Positions 33,540 to 45,431 of a stretch of 64,000 bases of DNA are shown here, piece after piece. How positions within the stretch are numbered: the stretch's first letter is position 1; every line of letters starts with the position of its first letter. This DNA is from Thysanoteuthis rhombus (Eukaryota > Mollusca > Cephalopoda > Oegopsida > Thysanoteuthidae). The notes beneath the pieces were generated by a model that was not told the DNA's origin, did no database searches, and saw nothing but the letters and a program-made list of their open reading frames with translations. The stretch is from positions 50,925,681 through 50,989,680 of the forward strand of contig OY735218.1 of the NCBI GenBank assembly GCA_963457665.1, given 5' to 3'. The translations under genes and the position numbers were made by a program.

Positions 33540-36500
33540 TTCAGACTTTTATGAACAACTGGATACTTAAGCTTAGTCAATAACCACCTTTAATTGAAAT
33601 TATTTTAAGACTGTAAATAATGATTGTGATATGTATGTGTTACATATCCGGTACAAAGATACGAAAGTGTTTGAAATTGAAGTGATAGCCATTTTACAAA
33701 GATCAATCTTTTTTAAAAAAAGTTTGAATGCAATATCTGACTGAATACGAAACGGAAAAAATGCACAGTGCAATTGAAACATGCGTTTTTATATTTATAA
33801 TTTTTTTTAAAGTTATGATGCTTTATAACTCATGTTGTATACTCCACGTCTACTAAATCCAGCGTTGAACAAGGGAGAGATTTGATAGTTGGTGCAGAAT
33901 ATAACACGTACGCAACGAACACATTAGTCAATAGTGGTGCCTGCTGTATATCTCCATAGATCAATAAAAAGTGAAAAGTTATCTTTACTGACCAATTCGA
34001 AGTACGCTGGGGCCATAAATTACTGCTTTGAACTTGTATTATATGTGGGTCATAACATCGGCAATGTATTAATCATATGAACCATGGTTATAAAAATTGA
34101 CAGGGCTATTGCAGTCAACAAACCAGATATCGCAGTCTAGGAGGAAAAAAAAGCAAAAATTGGGCTTTTTATTGATATTCCGATCCCAAACGATGTAAAT
34201 CTTCTTGAGCATGAGAAGAAAAGGTGATGCAGGGACAGATCCAAGATTTCCAGCCGAGGGGGTTCGTTTTTTACTTTTAATCCCTCTTAGATGGATTTGT
34301 TTTAGAGTTACTTCATGGTTATTTAGGCTATTCATTTTGATATTCAAAAACATTGTTTTAATTGTGATTTGCCTGAGTAAGGGAAAGTCTGGGTCTCTTG
34401 ATTTTCTCCCAATGGATCTTCACCTATAATGAAAGAAGGCTGCTGCAAAAATCCTACAACTTGATTGACCTGGAATTCAGGTGAAAAGATACAAAAGACT
34501 AGCTGTTCGGAAAGAAAGTTGGAATACTTCGTTTTTCGAAGGTTAAACTGTGGTTAAAGTTGAACCCTAAAACTGATTGCACAAATTGAGCCTCTAGTTA
34601 GCGATAAAAAAAATTCAACTTAATCTCTATTTTCCTTTTTGGCTTCTGTACTCTAAAATTGTCATCAAAGTGTTTTAGAGAACTACAAGTCCTGCTTCCA
34701 AATGCTTTCAAGAGTAAGGTATTTGACCTATGTAATATTTTCCCAGTAATTATAAGAATGCTGTCCACAGTGCAAAGTTCTATAGTAACTCGATGTAAGA
34801 TTCTTCGTTTTGTACTTCATTCTTAAAATAATTCTTGGGTAGGAAATCCATTTTAATGGCAAAACTAGATTGTCCTCGGGTATTTATGCAATTGTCATGA
34901 CATACTCGGACAACCATCTGTGTTGATGGAGTGAAGAGAGTCAAGTTTTCCTACAAGGCTATGAATTAACTGTATGTCAATTTTCGAGTGCACTTTCGAC
35001 TGTTTGGATTTCAAGAGCCGCTGGCGTGTTCAAAGTCCAATTTATTTTTCAATTAAGCCTTCTTGGTGGCGTCAGTAAATCATCCATTTTCCTTCGGCTC
35101 CATAATAAGTTCTACTTTCTCTACTTCCTTTACCTTCGTGAACTTTCTAGTTTGGAATGTTTTGACTAGAAACAGTTGTACGTTTGAGCCGACGACTCAG
35201 ACTAGGAAGATAATTGATATTTCTTCGTCATGAGCTTGTTGGATTTTCCAGTCACTTATTTATTGGAAAATTGTTAGATATTAGATCTCTACCCCGTCTC
35301 TCTCTCTCTCAGACACCCATACATTGATAAATCTATTAACGTCCTATAATGATCAGACCATAACACAACAGTTGAAATCGACCTACATGGTCTTTTGCGA
35401 CCAAGGAGCAAGATTTCAGTGCCCAGTTCTTTGAGGTCCGTTCTCTCAGGCAGCATCTCCCTGCACTGAGGGTAGGGTCAGGAATATTCCATGATTTCAT
35501 GACAAAATTTAAAAAAACTAAAACAGAGCTAAGTAATGGTTTGGAACAGTTACATTTTTTTTAAATTGTTTTATTTTGCTACTGCTGCAAAACTTTTACA
35601 TAACTAATGGAGGCAGAAAACTCTGAACTCTCTAAACTGTATTTTATCAGATTTAACTACAAAAACATATAATTTAGGATGTGTGTTAGAGTTAGTGATC
35701 CGTTTTATATCCTTAGTTGTGTAATACATTAAAATACACTTTAAATTGTTCAGAATTCCTTGCTTTCATTTGTTACTGGAACAGCAGCAGCTAAACGTGT
35801 CTGCTGAGAAATTATCACCATTGCACAATTGAGAAAAACGTTTTAGTTCACATATGTCAAACAATTACCGAGAGCCCTCTTAAACAACTGACATGATCAC
35901 GATATTTGTAATACAAGAAAAAGATATTCAAATACGATACAAATCTTTGATGCTCGTTTCTGTGAATTGCCCTCGTATGATTGATGATGAAAATTTTTAA
36001 AATGTGGACGAAACTCAATATTGGTGGATGCGACATACATCTGGAGAAGACCGAAGAGCGCATCAATCGAAACGTTGAGTTCAGGAAAACAAAATTGTCT
36101 ATCAATTCCAATAATTCGACTCTGCTTCATATCAGAACTTCCGACGGTATTATGAAAGCTCGAAGATGCACCAGCGCAAAATGTGATAAAAACAGCAAAA
36201 ATATGGACGCTAGTCTGAATAATTCATTGGATAACTGCCATAATACAAACAATAAGTAGATCATCTATGCTCAAGACAACTAAAGATTTTGCACAATTGC
36301 AAATGCTTTATTGAAAGTGATTCGGCAAAACCTCGTTCATCTTACTTATTCAAGATTCGTCACAAGGATTGAGACGTCTTTGTCCCTGTTTGTAAGGAGC
36401 ATTTTTATCTAAAAAGAATTTATTGGATTTTTTTTTATTTTTCTGAACTCTGCGATACATCTTAATGCAATTGTCAAGATCTTGGTTATTAGTGAATCAA

Positions 36501-37165
36501 AAGAATCCAGTCTTCTGCATTCGTGTCTTTAATATGGACTTTGGCTTTTTCACAAATTGAATTAACATGGTTGGCAGTTCGATTCAATTCTGAACCGACT
36601 CTCTTTGATTAATTACAATACCTTGGCTACAGTTGGTATGAACAGTCATGGAATTTGATGATAACTTCCTTTTATACAACTGCCTTCCTTTCATGGAAGC
36701 AGGAATTGCTAGTTTGGACACGTGCAATCAGCAGTATTCCCACATTCCCCCGGGATCGATTACGTCACATGCAATCGAATCAGGAATTCGTGAAGGCGAA
36801 AACAATTGAGAAATGAATGTGGAAAAAAAATCCCCCGAGTTTTCTGGAGCGAACGCGGGGAATAATTCATTATAGTTCAAAGTTTCAAATTAACTTTTCT
36901 GCTAGAATTTTGGTTCTTTTTTAACCGCATAACAAAACAAAAATAGCCTTTGAACCAGTTGGTGCAAAGTTTTTTGAAAATTAAGTAAATGAAAAACTTT
37001 CTTCCTTTAAAACTGGAGTTTCTGATTTTTTTAACTTTGCTCTTTTGGGTAGTACATCATATATATATACGTGTGTCGGGGGGTATGTCTCTATCGTCCG
37101 TGTCCTGGATAAAAGAAAATCCAGGAATTATTCAAAGTTGGTAGAGTTTTAACTTATTTTTTCAT
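33540..37165. other. No gene seen in 3.6 kb
   Basis: AT-rich unique-looking sequence. 34226-34265 (GCAGGGACAGATCCAAGATT TCCAGCCGAGGGGG) has the look of a transposon edge, but I find no partner. The frames at 34205-34429, 35857-36111, 35897-36130 and 35981-36259 overlap each other or have no recognisable motif. Confidence 0.4.
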
Positions 37166-37170
37166 AAAAA

Positions 37171-37925
37171 AATAAATACGTAGTTTTGAATTGATCAATT
37201 GTTCATTTTATGAAAACAGGGATGAAAAACAATTATTATTTCAATCAATTTTTTTGCAAAAAAAAAAAACGTATAAACGTAGTTTTAACTTTTTTTTTTT
37301 AACAAAAAGTAAATAGACATGTTGTTTTTATTTGATCAAGAGTTCATTTTATCAAAACAAGGTTAAAAAAACAATAATTTTTTCAATCAAACTTTCTTAC
37401 AAAATAAAAATAAATACGTAGTTTTAATTTGATCAAGAGTTCATTCTATCAAAACATGGGTATAAAACAATTATTTTTTCAATCAAACTTTTTTGCAAAA
37501 AAAGTAATTACGTCGTTTCAACTTTTTTTTTCCAAAACTGGATAAATACATAGTTCTAATTTGAACAACAATTCATTTTGTCAGAACTAAGATGTAAAAA
37601 AAGATTTTTCAGTCAAACATTTTTTCAAAAATTAAATAAATACGTGGTTTTGATTGGATCAAAATTACATTTTATTATAACAAGAATATAAAGCAATTAT
37701 CTTTCCAATCAAACTTAAGTGCAAAAAAAAAAAATAAGTTTTTTAAATTTGATCCAAAGTTCATTTTATCAAAACAAGGACACAAAAATATTATTTTTTC
37801 AAGCAAACTTCTTTTCAAAAAAAGTAAGTACATAATTTTGACTTTTTTACGAAAAAACAAATAAATACGTAATTTTAATCAGTTCAAAACTTCATTTAAT
37901 CAAATCAAGGATATAAAACAAGTAA
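37171..37925 (+). repeat. AT-rich tandem array, about seven monomers
   Basis: The monomer core is TAAATACGTAGTTTTAATTT, GATCAAGAGTTCATTTTATC and AAAACAAGGATATAAAACAA, then TTATTTTTTCAATCAAACTT and a T/A spacer. Core starts are near 37171, 37308, 37408, 37540, 37633, 37731 and 37859, giving an irregular spacing of about 93-137 bp. Longer spacings contain a partial core (CGTAGTTTTAACTTTTTTT near 37280, 37510 and 37830), so the array seems built of full and half units. A single monomer exists at 21432-21474. Confidence 0.85.
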
Positions 37926-37946
37926 ATTTCGCTAATAAAAACAAGA

Positions 37947-38371
37947 AGACCCCATTAATCATAAAAAGAAGGATGTGCAAAAAATGCATACCCCAATAGA
38001 CACTTCTGGAGCTGAAACATATAACCTTAACAAGAGACAGACGCGCAAAATGAGAACCATGCAACGTGCACATGAAATAATTATGCTCAAACTCACATGG
38101 AGGGACCACAAGATAGCACAATACATCTGGGAGACGATAGGAGTCAGGGACATCATCAAATCCATTAAAAACCCTCAAATGGCAATGGGCTGGCTGTGTT
38201 GCAAGAATAGCAGTCAATTGATGGACATCACGACTCACAACATGTATCCCCAGAGATCACATGTGCTACTGAGGTCGGCAGAGTATTAGATGGAGAGACG
38301 AGCTAGACAAGTTCAGGAAGTACTGACTCTGCAACGGCAACGATGGAAGTTAAAAGACATTATGATGATAC
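37947..38371 (+). repeat. RTE-type retrotransposon 3' fragment
   Basis: The frame reads SGAETYNLNKRQTRKMRTMQ, RAHEIIMLKLTWRDHKIAQY, then MDITTHNMYPQRSH and, after a stop, a QVQEVLTLQ-type end. It finishes at ATTATGATGATA. This is the C-terminus of the ORF and the 3' end; the reverse transcriptase core is missing. It begins about 20 bp after the tandem array. Confidence 0.8.
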
Positions 38372-38374
38372 ATA

Positions 38375-39855
38375 ATTTCAGCCCTTAGCAGTTTAAAAGT
38401 ATGAATGCCTCCCAGGATCAAACCGAAACTTAAAAGATTCGGCTTCAAAACTTTAACACGGCAAGCTTTAAAAAGACAATCAAAGGTCTGAGAGAGCAGC
38501 ATGTTTTTCATTGTCATCAACAAACTACTTATTTCCAGTAAAAATCGTTTTCAGCTCATGCAGAGATCAAATTTATCGTTGGCGATTCCCAAACACCCAA
38601 ATACATTGATGGAATTTCGGTCCCGGCTTTATTTGGTTTTATTTACAGAACTTGATCAATCTCAGTTTTGTAATGTGTGTTATATCATGTTTCAAAAATT
38701 TGCTCATTATATGGAATACCAAACACGGCATCATACTGGGATTAGACGCCGATTCTAAACAAGAGCCACCCGTATCTGAAACAACCTCCAATGCAATACA
38801 CGTCAGGCTAACACCGTCCTTGCATTTAAAGCAAAACTACACACTGATCCAGCTATGCTCAACTGCACCACGTATGAATTTTGAGAGTCAAATCTTCTCC
38901 AAATTTAACTCATACTTCTTGCGACCTAAACTTACAAATCGTTAGTTTGTGTCTGTCACGAAAGATAAACATTTCTCGGAATATTTCAAGGACAAATATA
39001 ATGTGTTCATAGAAGATAAATCACCATCTTTAAATTGATGCATGCATTTTACAACAGAGAGCTAATAACTATAAATAGCCTAACCGAAGCGAATATATTT
39101 GCTGAAAACTTGACCACTATTAGAGTATTTATATCTATATGAGGAACAGTGAGACACTTTCTGTTTGCTCGTTCTATTTATCTGACTTTAGTCAACTACG
39201 GCAACAAACTGGTAGATCAACATAAGCTGTATACGACAGTGCAAAGCCATTGTGAGAGCTTTACCAAATGTTTTAAGGTAAAATGGTAAAAAGTCCCAGG
39301 AACCAGTGCCAAATTCCCAGTTCCTACTGCATACGTCAGCTTAGTGATCGTTTAAAATCTCAAGTCTGGTCGAGACTGGGACTTTATTCTCTCAAGTTTT
39401 TACGACTAAGCCTTGGACAAAATGCAAGTCCATAGAATAGATACCTCGGCCCTAATCACACACTTAAGAGTGAACTCAATTTGTAGCTCAATGGATCGGG
39501 AAATTTGTCCCAATGAAGAGTTTCCCACACTTCACTCGTATCGGTAATCAAACCTTGGACTTTTTGTGACTGAGATAGATTTGCCAACCATCATATTATC
39601 TGAACGGATTCCAAATGTTCTGAGGGGACCCTAATTTAAAGAGAAAAAACGCTCAAGTATCAAAACACATAAATGTTAGTTAAGCATAGTAAAGAAATCA
39701 TTTTTTCATTTGCTATGCAGCTAATAATATGGCAAACATGTTTGACTTTTCAGTAATAGTATTAATAGTATCACACTTCATTTTTGTGTTGATTTTTGGA
39801 CAGGACATGACTTGATTTTTAAGAAATTTTTTGTATTGATACATGTGCCACAATC
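38375..39855. other. No gene seen
   Basis: Unique-looking sequence between two RTE fragments. The overlapping frames at 38501-38758 and 38652-38945 have no recognisable motif. Confidence 0.4.
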
Positions 39856-39859
39856 ACAT

Positions 39860-40743
39860 CGAAAATAAGGGCATAACTGTATAAATCGAAGATTCAAAAC
39901 TGGAGGAAGTAGGCCACTACATTTACCTAGGACAACGAATCTCATTGAAATCCTCAAAAGAAGAAGAAATCAAGTAAAGAATCACCCTCAGATGGCAAGC
40001 TTTCGACAAAGCAACCTCAACCGTCAAAAACGAGTCGATCCCAATAATCCTAAAAAGACAAGTGTACAACCAATGCATCCTCACAATAGTCCCTTATGGA
40101 GCTGAAATACGGAACCTAGCCAAGAGACAGACCCGTAAATTGAGAACCATGCAACATGCACATGAAAGAATAATGCTGAGCTTCACATGGAGAGACTACA
40201 AGACAGCACAGTACATCCGAGAAAAGACTAGAGTCGGGGACATCATAGAAGCCATTAAAAATCTCAAATGGCGGTGGGCTAGCCATGTTGCAAGAATGGC
40301 AGACAACCAATGGACATCACGATTAACGACATGAATCCCCTGAGATCACATAAGCCAAGAGACAAACCCGCCAACCGAGAAGCATGCAGCTTGTGCATGA
40401 GAGAATCATGCTCAGCCTCACATGGAGAGATCACAAGACAGCACAATATATCAAAACGGGGGTCTGAGACATCATAAAATCGATTAGAAAACTCAAATGG
40501 CAATGGGCTGATCATGTTGTGAGAATGACCGACAACCGATTGACATCATGACTCACAACATGGATCCTCAGAGATCACATGCAAAACCGAGGCCGACAAA
40601 ATACAAGATATGGGGACGAATGAGAAAGATCTTAAAAATACTGGCCCTGCAACGCCCATGGTAGAGAAATGTTGCAAATCATGGTGGAAGTCTATGTCCA
40701 ACAATGAACGTTGGACGTTAAAAGACTGATGATGATGATGATA
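39860..40743 (+). repeat. RTE-type retrotransposon 3' fragment with internally duplicated segment
   Basis: Reading begins near IEDSKLEEVGHYIYLGQRIS and has one stop after EEEIK. It continues with VYNQCILTIVPYGAEIRNLA, KRQTRKLRTMQHAHERIMLS and IKNLKWRWASHVARMADNQW, then the 3' UTR, and ends in GATGATGATGATGATAT. The segment 40118-40352 is repeated with divergence at 40353-40580 (AGCCAAGAGACA...GAGATCACAT). The two tandem pieces differ at many sites, so they were not produced by a recent slip. Only the sequence downstream of the RT catalytic core is present. Confidence 0.8.
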
Positions 40744-40830
40744 TGTATCATATAGATAGCACACTAAAAAAATAACCTCATTTAAAGGTAAATATCAGGT
40801 AAAATCCGAGTATTTCAAAAAAGTTGAAGA

Positions 40831-40930
40831 TATAATACGAATATAAATCCAGAATCACTGATTTGGAATCGATAGCTTGCAAGCATTTAGCGCGGGGCCA
40901 TTGAAATTCGGGGACCGTAGTACATGCTAC
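40831..40930 (+). repeat. Dispersed repeat family A, copy 3
   Basis: CCAGAATCACTGATTTGGAA TCGATAGCTTGCAAGCATTT AGCGCGGGGCCATTGAAATT matches copies at 1681 and 33443. It lies about 90 bp after the end of the RTE fragment. Confidence 0.75.
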
Positions 40931-41394
40931 ATTTGTTATGTAATGATCGATTGCTGCGGTAGAGTAACAGTTCACTTTGGTAATAAGGCGAAAGTTTGTA
41001 ATCTTTATATGAAATCCGTTAGTTAAGCGATCAATATGTTTCTTCGTGGCTTTTCTTTTGATCTTGTTTCAGTCCCTTTTATACTTTTCTGTCTCGCACC
41101 TTCTGTAATTTGGCTTCTGCGTCGATTCACTGTTTGTTAGTTATTGACAAAATCAGTGATCAAACACATCGAATTCATAAATCCGAAACCGCATCACGTT
41201 TGCGTCAAGTCGAGGGGAAAATCGGTAAACTTTTGATAGATTTCCCTTTGATGAGGCCTTTTTCTCCGCCTGATCATATTCCCGCCTAATTATCCACATA
41301 TTTAAAATCGCCTTTTTGTGAAGAAGCGAACGTTTCTGGCTATTTTTTACTCGTCATTTTACGATCGTTGAATATTCAGTTTTTTACCATTAGC

Positions 41395-41410
41395 TATATA
41401 TATATATAGG

Positions 41411-41442
<32 letters not shown>
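41395..41442. repeat. (TA)n microsatellite inside the tandem array
   Basis: Two TA runs separated by GGC. Confidence 0.95.
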
Positions 41443-41444
<2 letters not shown>

Positions 41445-42407
41445 TTCCTCAAGTTTTGGCTGTAAATTATTTTGATTCATTTCTTCATTTTTCTTTCTTT
41501 CTTCCGTTACATTATGTCTTCTCCGGTCCTTTAATTTTAAACGCCATTGGTGAACTGTTGATAATATATATCCAATGAAATTCGTTTTCAACTTAAATAG
41601 AGATCGGAGTCTTGAATTGTAAATCCAAAGTTCATTGATCCATGGATCGGATTTTGCCCTGTTCGAAATAGTTATTTTAATTTTGTTTTACTTACAGAGT
41701 TTAGTTATTTTTGGAGAAACGCTAAATAAACTGTAATAAACTGTACTTCAGTTGAATAAGGCAACCCTACTGGTGAATCGATTAAAGTTGCACCCGGCAG
41801 TGAAACATTCAACTGAACTAAGGTGAAACCCAGTTTCTCTTTGATTTTGTTTTAGTTGCTTTCTATTTCTGTACCTCAAGTCTTCTATAATTTCTCCTTC
41901 TGCATCGATTCACGGCTTGTAAGTTATTGAGAACATCAATGATCAGACTGACCAAATTCATAAATCTGAAACCACCTCACGTTTAAGTTAGGGCAAGGGA
42001 AAAATAACTGATATAATTTTTTCTTTGATGAGGTCTCTTTTCCTTCTAATCATATTTCTGCTTAATTATCCACGGATTCCAGTATAGCAATTTTGTTGGA
42101 AATGCAAGTCTCAAGCCATTCATTTTACTCTTCATTTTATGATCGTCGGATGTTCAGTTTATTAGCTTAAACTTTATGTTATCTGGGACGGATCAAGGTC
42201 TTTAAGCGGTGTGGTGGGGTATCAATGGGAACATTTATTCGATCAAACGAATATACCAAAAATTAAAAGAAATTTTAAACATCAAATCAATAAATTGATA
42301 TTTGATCCGGTATTTTTCACTTACTTTGAGTCGTAGCATCTTTGGAATCAAATTCATGAATGAGTAAAATGAAAATAATTCAAAGAAATTCACTGCTGGA
42401 CTGATAG

Positions 42408-42411
<4 letters not shown>

Positions 42412-42488
<77 letters not shown>
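42412..42488. repeat. (TA)n microsatellite inside the tandem array
   Basis: About 76 bp of pure TA, one of the longest in the window, between units 2 and 3 of the array. Confidence 0.95.
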
Positions 42489-42491
<3 letters not shown>

Positions 42492-43934
42492 AATAAGATG
42501 GAAGACATTTAGATGAAGAGAAACAACTAAGTATTACATTTTTGTTTTTGAAGTTGTTTATGATTAGTCGGTATTTTGTTTATGCAATTTTTTGTTCTAA
42601 AATGAAATTTATCTATTTGCTGCCTTGGCAGGATGGTTGTAGATCCACTGAATCACCACCTGGATAATGGGGTATGTTTATTCTAGCTTAGTCAAACATG
42701 CAACCAGCAAGTACATAAGTTGGACACGATCATGTAAAAGTTAACTTCGGTAATAAGACGAAACCAGTAATGCTTAAATCAAATTCATGTAAGTTAACCA
42801 ATTAATATATTTCTTTACCAATTTTCTTTTGATTCTGCTCCAGTCACTTTTATACTTTTCTGTCTAAAACCTTCTGTAATTTTGCTTCGGCATTGATTCA
42901 CAATTCGGTATTGACAAAATCAGAGATCAAACTGATCAAATTCATAAATCTGAAACCGCATCACGCTTGCCTTAAATCAAAGTAGAAAATCGGTAAACTT
43001 TTGATAAATTTCCCTTTGATGAGGCTGCTTGTCCGCCAGATCATATCTCTGCTTAATTAGCCACAGATCTGCAATCGCCATTTTGTGGAAAACACACGTC
43101 TTGCACCATTTTTTACCCTTCATTTTATGCTCGTTGAATATTCTACTGAGTGGGGATAGCTTTGTTTTATCGGCAGCGGGTCTGAGATTTTCCGCAGGAT
43201 GTCAATGGAAAGATTTATGTGCATCAATGAATACGTCAAAAAGGAGAATGTATTTCAAACATCGAAAACGACAAAGTTCTGTACGATCATTTCTCATTCA
43301 CCTTTGAATCGTAGAAGAATTGACAAAAGAATGATGTGGAAAAAGTTAATCAAAGAAGTTTACGACAGAGTTAATGAATTAAATATTTATAAAGAGTAAA
43401 AATGGAAGATGTTTAACTGAAACTAGACTAGCTGCTAGCATGTATATGTATTTATTTATATTGCATTATAATTACATCGTAAATGCTCCCTGCTCTAAAC
43501 CCTTAATTTTTTTAATGAAAGCTTCACTTCAAATCATTACCATAGGTCCATTGAGTATGCGTTCATTTCCTGTGATATTTGTTTGTGCTGCACCGGTGTT
43601 TAAGGGGGGACAGTGACAAACAAATTTACTAAGTTATGGTTTTATTTTAAGGTTCGTTTATGATTACCTCAGATTATTTGTGTTTTCTATTCATGAAATC
43701 CTTTTACATGGATATCTCTCAAAAATTTTTGATTGTGCTTTGCCTGAACAGGGATGGTCAGGATCCGCTAGATCTTACCATCGGAACCTATCTTTTCTTG
43801 ATTTTAGGTTGCGAGTTATTTTCATTCGTTCTTTGTCCCTATTTTTTTTTTATCCTTTTCTTACTTTATGTTGCCTTTGACCCTTTGATTCTAAACATCA
43901 TTGGCGACCCGTCAATAATCAAGGCATTTATTCG

Positions 43935-45385
43935 CTGTCAGCCAGCCAGGCCAGGGCCTCCAACAAAAGGAATCATTTTGTTACTTTCCTTACTTTCTTT
44001 GCAATATCCGTGGGAAATTTCCCTTCGCTGACCATGATTTGATGTGCATGGTCATGTCCTCGTCGAGCGGTTGATTGCATAAGTTCGATCAATACGCTGG
44101 TCGTGCACTGGAAATAATATCGAATAATAAAACTCTCACCCAGCGTCATTCAAGATGGTTTTGAACCACAACCGTTTCTCTTCTTATTTCCCTTTTTATA
44201 GCACAATGAACTTGCTTGGATCAGGATTTCTTTTATTACCAAATAAATCAGCATTTCTGACGGCCGCCTTTTGCTCCGCCGATAAATTGCTCATTACTAC
44301 GATGTAGATTTATGGAGTGATACCTTGGCTTCAGTTGATGTTTTGTCGGTGAAAGGCCGAGTGGCAAGGGAGATTTTTTTCTTAATGCTTTTTGTATGCG
44401 TTTCTTGAAGAGGTTCTTTTTTGTGATCGAAGAAAGTTTCAGCATTCTCATTAAAGTGTAATAATTTTCGTTGGTTAATGATTGGGTTAGATTTGCAAAA
44501 ATAAAAGGGGGTAACTTGTATAGACGCTATAAAATACGCAGACAGGAGGGAATAAATCGAAGATTATTTACTTCTTATCTACATCAGATTGAACGGAGAA
44601 ATACTTTTAGAAATGACGAAGAAAAACTCTTTAATCTTTTCAAGATATCAATTTTAAACGTATATTCATTTTAGCAGAACGAGGCTTCTATACATTATCG
44701 AAACTTGGACATTTTGTTGATAAATAAGAACCATAAGAGCAATGATGCGTACACCATTGATGGTTGTAGAAGGAGAAGGAAGAGAAAGAAGTATTTCCTC
44801 TAGTAAATTGATTCTCATCCTTGCAAAATATTGCGATATGGAAATGTTCTGCAAGTTTTAATTTTTCAATGGCCATTTCTGGTGCTTTTTGGCAATTTTT
44901 GTCTACTTTTTTAAACACCCAAACGCTATCGTTGGGCCTTCTATCATGACATCATTAGCTGCCGGTTAAATAAAACCATAGGAGATATTATTTTAATTAC
45001 GTAATACCTTTCACTGACATCACACCTCTTCCTTCCTATTTCTGTTGTTCAACATAACTGGCACCCACCAAAAAGTGTCTTACAGGGATGTGTGGACACA
45101 CCTAAAAATCTGTCAAAATTAATCATAGTGGATATAGACGAATTTCATTATTCATTGATCATTCAAAAACTTTTACACTAGAATGGTCTTATAAAGATCG
45201 CATCTAAGATGTTCTCAAATATTTAATAACATTTAAGACGCAATTAAAGATAGAAAAAATGAAACAATCATTTTGAAGCAGCTTTTTTAAAACTTAATTT
45301 AATGTAAATTTTTAAAATCAAAATTTGAAAAAATTATATTAAGTGAAGTCTTTATCAAACAATTCTTGCGTAAGTTTTTTTTTGT
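43935..45385. other. No gene seen
   Basis: Unique-looking sequence. The frames at 44248-44451, 44471-44674, 44666-44854 and 44688-44918 show no recognisable motif. Confidence 0.4.
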
Positions 45386-45387
45386 AC

Positions 45388-45431
45388 TATCATCATCATC
45401 ATCATCATCATTATCATCATCATCATCATCA
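45388..45431. repeat. (CAT)n tail of the RTE copy
   Basis: ATC/CAT trinucleotides with one TTA interruption form the 3' tail of the minus-strand retrotransposon. On the sense strand this is (GAT)n. Confidence 0.95.

Larger units (their letters stand above)
40970..43930 (+). repeat. Tandem array of diverged 0.8-1 kb units
   Basis: Three copies of a unit (about 40990-41380, 41830-42160 and 42740-43150) share TTTTCTTTTGAT, TTATACTTTTCTGTCT, GATTCAC, CAAATTCATAAATCTGAAAC, TTTCCCTTTGATGAGG and TTTTACTCTTCATTTTATGA TCGT. A fourth partial copy is indicated because 41450-41570 matches 43795-43925 (TTATTTTCATTCG, CATTGGCGACC). Spacing is about 780 and 985 bp, the difference coming partly from inserted (TA)n. 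No coding frame is conserved among the units; the 123-codon frame at 43660-44031 is T-rich and incidental. Confidence 0.75.

Noticed and set aside
34226..34265. Possible terminal repeat of a DNA transposon (GATCCAAGATTT...GAGGGGG)
   Set aside because: No inverted partner or target duplication was found nearby; only weak similarity to GGTGAAGATCCATTGGGAG near 34410.
37171..37925. CRISPR-like array of regularly spaced repeats
   Set aside because: The spacers are themselves homologous, spacing is irregular, no cas genes are present, and the DNA is clearly of animal type. It is a satellite-like tandem array.
43660..44031. 123-codon hydrophobic frame resembling a multi-pass membrane protein
   Set aside because: It lies in T-rich sequence at the end of the tandem array. 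Hydrophobicity follows from T-rich codons, and the frame is not kept in the sister units.
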